From: Anopheles merus
Lineage: Eukaryota > Arthropoda > Insecta > Diptera > Culicidae
Assembly (NCBI RefSeq): GCF_017562075.2
Contig: NC_054083.1
Location: forward strand, 18,778,928-18,842,927
DNA: 64,000 nt
Reading direction: 5' to 3'
In this document: positions 60,009-64,000 of the stretch, one piece after another
How positions within the stretch are numbered: position 1 is the stretch's first letter
Layout of the letters: the number at the start of each line of letters is the position of its first letter
The notes under the pieces: model-generated
Databases searched by the model: none
Seen by the model: the letters and a program-made list of their open reading frames with translations, nothing else
What the model was told of the DNA's origin: nothing
Translations under genes and position numbers: made by a program

Positions 60009-61980
60009 GTAAGCAAGCAGGACAGCTAATGGCCCGAGAGCTTTCCTTAAACACGAGGGAGCGAGAGAGAAAGAGAGCGAGGAAGGTAGTCGGGAGAAAT
60101 ACAGGGGGAAGGGAGAAGCGAACAAGAAAAAGGCAAAGACGAAGAGAACGAACAGCTTTGGAAACGGGGGAAACCACCACTACCTTGGTGATCGTCATCG
60201 CAACCATCGTGTGTGTTCGTGTGTGTGTGTCATGGGAAAGGGCGAACGCAGGGCGAGAACAGGGGAAAGGTGATCGTTTCGGTGATCTCGCCCCTTCCCT
60301 ATCCTCCCCCTGGGTCTGTGTGGTCGAACCTGTTGCGCCTGGTGTGAGTTGACACAGCCTATGCATGGTGGTGGTGGTGGTGGTGGTAGAGGGACGGGAG
60401 AGGGTGAAGGGTAATGGCCGCACAACATAAAATTGTACCCTGTTTTGCATACATTCGCGTACACACAGCGCGAATGAGAGCGCGGCGAGGGCCGAAGAAA
60501 AAGGGTATGGGAGGCAAAATCTGCAATTTATTGGCGCTCGCTCCCTCTCTTTCCCACACAAGGTGTGTGTTGGTGTGTTATTCTGGAGGGAGGAGGGAGA
60601 GCCGGCGAAGGATCCAAAGGGAAACCGCGCATTTCCAGGCGTGCTTGTGAGTGTGTGCCGCGACGACGCGTTGCCATGGTTAAAGTAACGGCCCGCGCGC
60701 GTTTCCACAACACACAGAGAGTGACGCGTATGTGTGTGGCTGTGTGTGTGTGTGTGTTTTTGATGAGGTGGATTTGTGTCCCTTTTACCTGCTGCTGCTG
60801 CTGCGCCTTCAATTCATGGTCGGGTCCGATGTTTTGCTTTGCTGATGCTTCCATACCGTAAGGTGATGCCAGTGTTGTTGTTCCCCCCCCCCCCCTCCGC
60901 CTCTGAATGCACTTCTATTTCACACCTTTGCCACATCCCTTGGACCGTGCAATCAACCTGCACTTTGCACCATTGATATGTTGATGCATGCAAAAATAAC
61001 AACAACACAGCAGCAAAAAAGCATGCCTAGAATTAATTGTCCCTCTCTGACACCATCCACACAAACACACACACACATATCCTCACAAAGCAGAGATGTC
61101 AAACATGCGACCCGCGGTGGTAATTCAGTGTGGCCTGCAGTTCTTGAATCTAATAATAATTTAACCGTTTTAAGCAAAATATTACTCGATAAGAAACCAC
61201 CTATCGCTACTTTTCACCAAGTCTCTTCTAGATTCATCTTAGAGAGATTTCATTCAAAGTTTGCAATTTCAGCAAAGTGCCTAGATAGACTACAGGGTGG
61301 TCCTTAGCTTGGATTTGGTAGCCACAATGGATGGAGATTTCTATGGACATTGGGTGATAGGGAGTAAGGGTGGCTAAGGACTTATGAGTTGTTAAGTAAC
61401 TTTGGGCTCCCTAGCTGTCAACTGAAAATTTGTCAAAGTACACCGGACGGATCGTCCTGTAGAAACTTATGGACCTTGGATTTTAGCCAAAATATAGCCA
61501 AAACTTCGTGTCATTTTGCATTCAGTTGTAGGATGCAGGATTTGATGTGATTTTGACTGAAGATTGCAATGATGTACCTTTCTGAATGATTTTTCAATTC
61601 CTTTTAAAAAATTCAAAAGGATTTTTTTTTAATTTAATTTGTCAAATCAGTACAATTTGCACATCAACCTATTAAATTTAGAAAAAAAAACTGCGTATAT
61701 CCGATTTCGCCTCTAAGCGGTACGCCGTATCTCGAGAGGATTAACTGTAGATCTAAATGTCCCACATTTGAAATGCCAATGTTTTGTTGGATATATCTTT
61801 ATCATTAATAGGCTTGCCAGATGATGTAAAGTACTATCATCCTCGTTTGGTATTTTTCTGTCAAACACAGGCTTTGAAACAAAAAATCCTGCCGTACGTG
61901 AGATAAGACATGAGAATCTTATCTGTCAGTGTTCACATTTTCACCCAATTTATTGATTTCCTTGAAATTTGAATTTGATT

Positions 61981-62018
61981 GAAGAAGAAGAAGAAGAAGA
62001 AAAAGAAAAAGAAGAAGT
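61981..62018. repeat. (GAA)n tract
   Basis: GAAGAAGAAG with AAAAG interruptions, possibly a SINE tail whose body has decayed. Confidence 0.7.
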
Positions 62019-62280
62019 TACCTGTCTACTGCGAAAAATACCAAACGAAGGTGAGAGTACTTTCCATCGTCAAATAAGCCTACAAGTGTTTGCAGTTTTT
62101 CATCTTTTAGTTTAGATGTCAGGTCATTGGTTTAAAGAATTTTAGAAAATCATGGTTCAACGAAAAAGTTGGAAGGTCAATGAAATGTATACAAAAAGAT
62201 AAAAAATTGTTTTATTTTAAAACCTTATGATCATCAGCAAATGAAGCATTTTCAGTCGACGGTTACTAATGTTTTTGTTA

Positions 62281-62325
62281 TTCTTCTTGTTTGGCTCAAC
62301 AACCGATGCCGGTCAAGGCCTGTTT
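62281..62325 (-). mobile_element. SINE 3'-tail fragment
   Basis: On the minus strand, GGCCTTGACCGGCATCGGTT then GTTGAGCCAAACAAGAAGAA parallels the tail at 39150-39215 (same order of blocks). Only about 45 bp remains. Confidence 0.4.
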
Positions 62326-63819
62326 TTGTTATTAATGTAACTATTATTCATGTAATTTAGTGTCTTTCAAATCGGCATTCATATTAAAAATTACAGTAGC
62401 AGATTATCGTAAATCCTACAAAACTAGGATTTTTTTTTAATTTGGTAGCGACTGTAGGTTTATATAACTTACACTTGTGTGCTACATATTCCCTTACAAA
62501 TAAAATGTATCTAATCCAAACCCATTACTGGATAAGATAGGCCGAGAACGAGACTACAGTTGATGCACCTAATTAGAAAAAAATCAGAATTTATTGTTGA
62601 TACGCTAAGTATAACGTACTGCTTATTAGCTGACTACTTACAAACCAAAATATTCAAATTTTACGGCAAATCATTGTTTTTTTGGCAAATTAAAATAAAG
62701 CTCAGGCAAAAGTGCTAATGCAGGTCGGTTTGTGTGCAAAAATATGCTGTACTTGTAAGGGAGGAAAAACTACACACAACTGACATGCAATTTAATGCCG
62801 GAGAGGATTATAATTTATAATTATAATTTAGTTGGTATACTGTAGCTTTACAAACCAATTTTCGTAGATCCGATAAACAGAACTACTTTGTGACTACTTT
62901 GTCAATCGAGTTTGACATCGCTGCCCGTAAAGCTTACCGCACCCAACAACTATGATTTTGAAATTGTGATGAGGGAGGGGTATTTCCATGATGAGAGAAA
63001 TAATTCCAACGGTTTCGGTTTCGATTGCAACGGGCTGCGAGTGGAGGAACTTTACTCAGCGCTTATGCAAAAAATACAAATCATCAACCAAGTGTGTCTG
63101 TGTGTGTGTGTAAGCGCCAAACGACGAGCGGCCGTGTCACCGAGTCAGGTTTCGAAGAATTTCCAACGCTTTTTTCTTCCACCCTCTGGGACCCTTTCTC
63201 TTCTTTTCTTTAGAGACGATATATGCAGTAAATGGGAGGGTTTTTTTTATCGCGAACGTGATCAATCTGTGCGCATTTTTTGCCGTTGTTTTTGTTTGTT
63301 CCACTCGCTTCGCTTCTCAAACGTGTTTGCTGCCGCGCGTATGCGTAATGCGATTGGTATGCGTCGCGATTTTTGTTCTCATGCCCGCCCGCTCCCCTTT
63401 TTGCAACCAACGTGGATGGGGGGTGGCGGTTGGGTGGCGTGTGCTGTGTGGTGAAGAAAGAATGTTAAAAAAAAATGAAAGGGAACGCCAGGGTCACCCA
63501 CACTTGGAGTGTTTGGAGCCGCGATATCGGTGTGGTTGGTGGGGGAGGAGATGGTACGGAGGGGGTGTCTGTTGGGCGCAAATTTTTATATTATTTATGG
63601 GTCGACGGTGCACGTTACATACTAAAAATACACATGGCATTGGTTGTTTGTTTCTTCGTTTTTTTTCAAACTGACCGTTACGTACGTTTCGTTTGAAATT
63701 TTTCGCCAAATGTCAACCCCCCCCCCCACTAGCCGTGCGCGAAAATCGCTCATTCTATATCGTTTTGCATTAAAGATGCAAACGTGCTGCGTACACGGAA
63801 CGTAAATGTGTGTGAAGGT

Positions 63820-63863
63820 GAGTGAGAGAGAGCGAGAGAGAGAGAGATAGAGAGAGAGAGAGG

Positions 63864-63930
<67 letters not shown>

Positions 63931-63950
63931 CGAAAGAGAGGGAGAGCGAG
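63820..63950. repeat. (GA)n microsatellite
   Basis: Long GA array with few GATA and GGGA interruptions, at the start of another GC-rich stretch near the window edge. Confidence 0.9.
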
Positions 63951-64000
63951 CGACTAAGTTCGAAAACGGCTGCGCACTGTACGATTTACTACGGAGCGAA

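Larger units (their letters stand above)
60009..64000. other. Right-hand noncoding region
   Basis: GC-rich intron-like sequence to about 60.9 kb with a C run at 60883-60893, then AT-rich DNA with repeat fragments: a hAT-like end CAGAGATGTCAAACATGCGA at 61091, an inverted pair CAGGGTGGTCC/GGATCGTCCTG flanked by TA at 61294-61461, a GAA array at 61981-62018 and a reverse SINE tail at 62281-62325. A GC-rich block returns after 63.0 kb with a (GA)n array at 63820-63950. No exon is supported. Confidence 0.4.

Noticed and set aside
59854..60708. 284-codon minus-strand ORF
   Set aside because: Its composition reflects GA/CA repeats on the other strand (runs of Thr, His, Ser, Arg); no motif.
62912..63454. 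180-codon plus-strand ORF near the right edge
   Set aside because: It starts at a non-ATG codon, crosses a TG repeat, turns Cys/Phe/Arg-rich and has no domain.

Overview
The window reads as insect nuclear DNA, most likely from an Anopheles mosquito of the A. gambiae type. The grounds are short GT-AG introns in dipteran style, orthologues of Drosophila genes, tRNA-derived SINE tails of the kind familiar from Anopheles, dense CA/GA microsatellites and many small nonautonomous DNA transposons. The species call is inference; no database was searched.

Four protein-coding genes can be rebuilt exon by exon, with every splice phase checked. (1) 278-17337, + strand: a DLC-type RhoGAP with SAM, RhoGAP and START domains, orthologous to Drosophila crossveinless-c (cv-c/RhoGAP88C). 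The 5' end probably lies left of the window. Two further first exons in its 11-kb intron, at 5721-5847 (clear) and about 9085-11060 (hypothesis), end in the phase that the SAM exon needs. (2) 27744-20093, - strand: an NK-class homeobox gene, best match NK7.1, lying tail to tail with cv-c. Candidate polyadenylation signals of the two genes are about 125 bp apart. (3) 47797-49482, + strand: guanine deaminase family (Drosophila DhpD/human GDA), five exons, 459 aa. (4) 55087-56891, + strand: a secreted adenosine deaminase-related growth factor (ADGF/ADA2 family), five exons, 511 aa.

The rest is regulatory or repetitive. About 20 kb between NK7.1 and guanine deaminase (27.8-47.8 kb) holds no convincing gene. 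It contains a decayed reverse-transcriptase fragment, MITEs, a (TA)n tract, a SINE fragment and a GC-richer block with many GAGA motifs (40.2-45.6 kb). The interval between guanine deaminase and ADGF is a transposon graveyard: a hAT-like element inside an older MITE, a 172-bp tandem duplication, and a CR1/Jockey-like non-LTR retrotransposon on the - strand split by a hAT-like element with a perfect 8-bp target duplication. The last 6 kb (57.9-64 kb) looks like promoter and 5'UTR sequence of a gene running off the right edge, but only one tentative small exon can be offered.

Nothing suggests that the four genes share a pathway. cv-c acts on Rho GTPase signalling at cell junctions, NK7.1 is a transcription factor, and the two deaminases handle purines, one inside the cell and one secreted. 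The most unusual items are the repeat-rich alternative N-terminus at 9.1-11.4 kb, the nested transposons at 21.2-22.5 kb and 52.8-53.5 kb, and a recurring type of hAT-like element whose interior is short-period tandem repeat.
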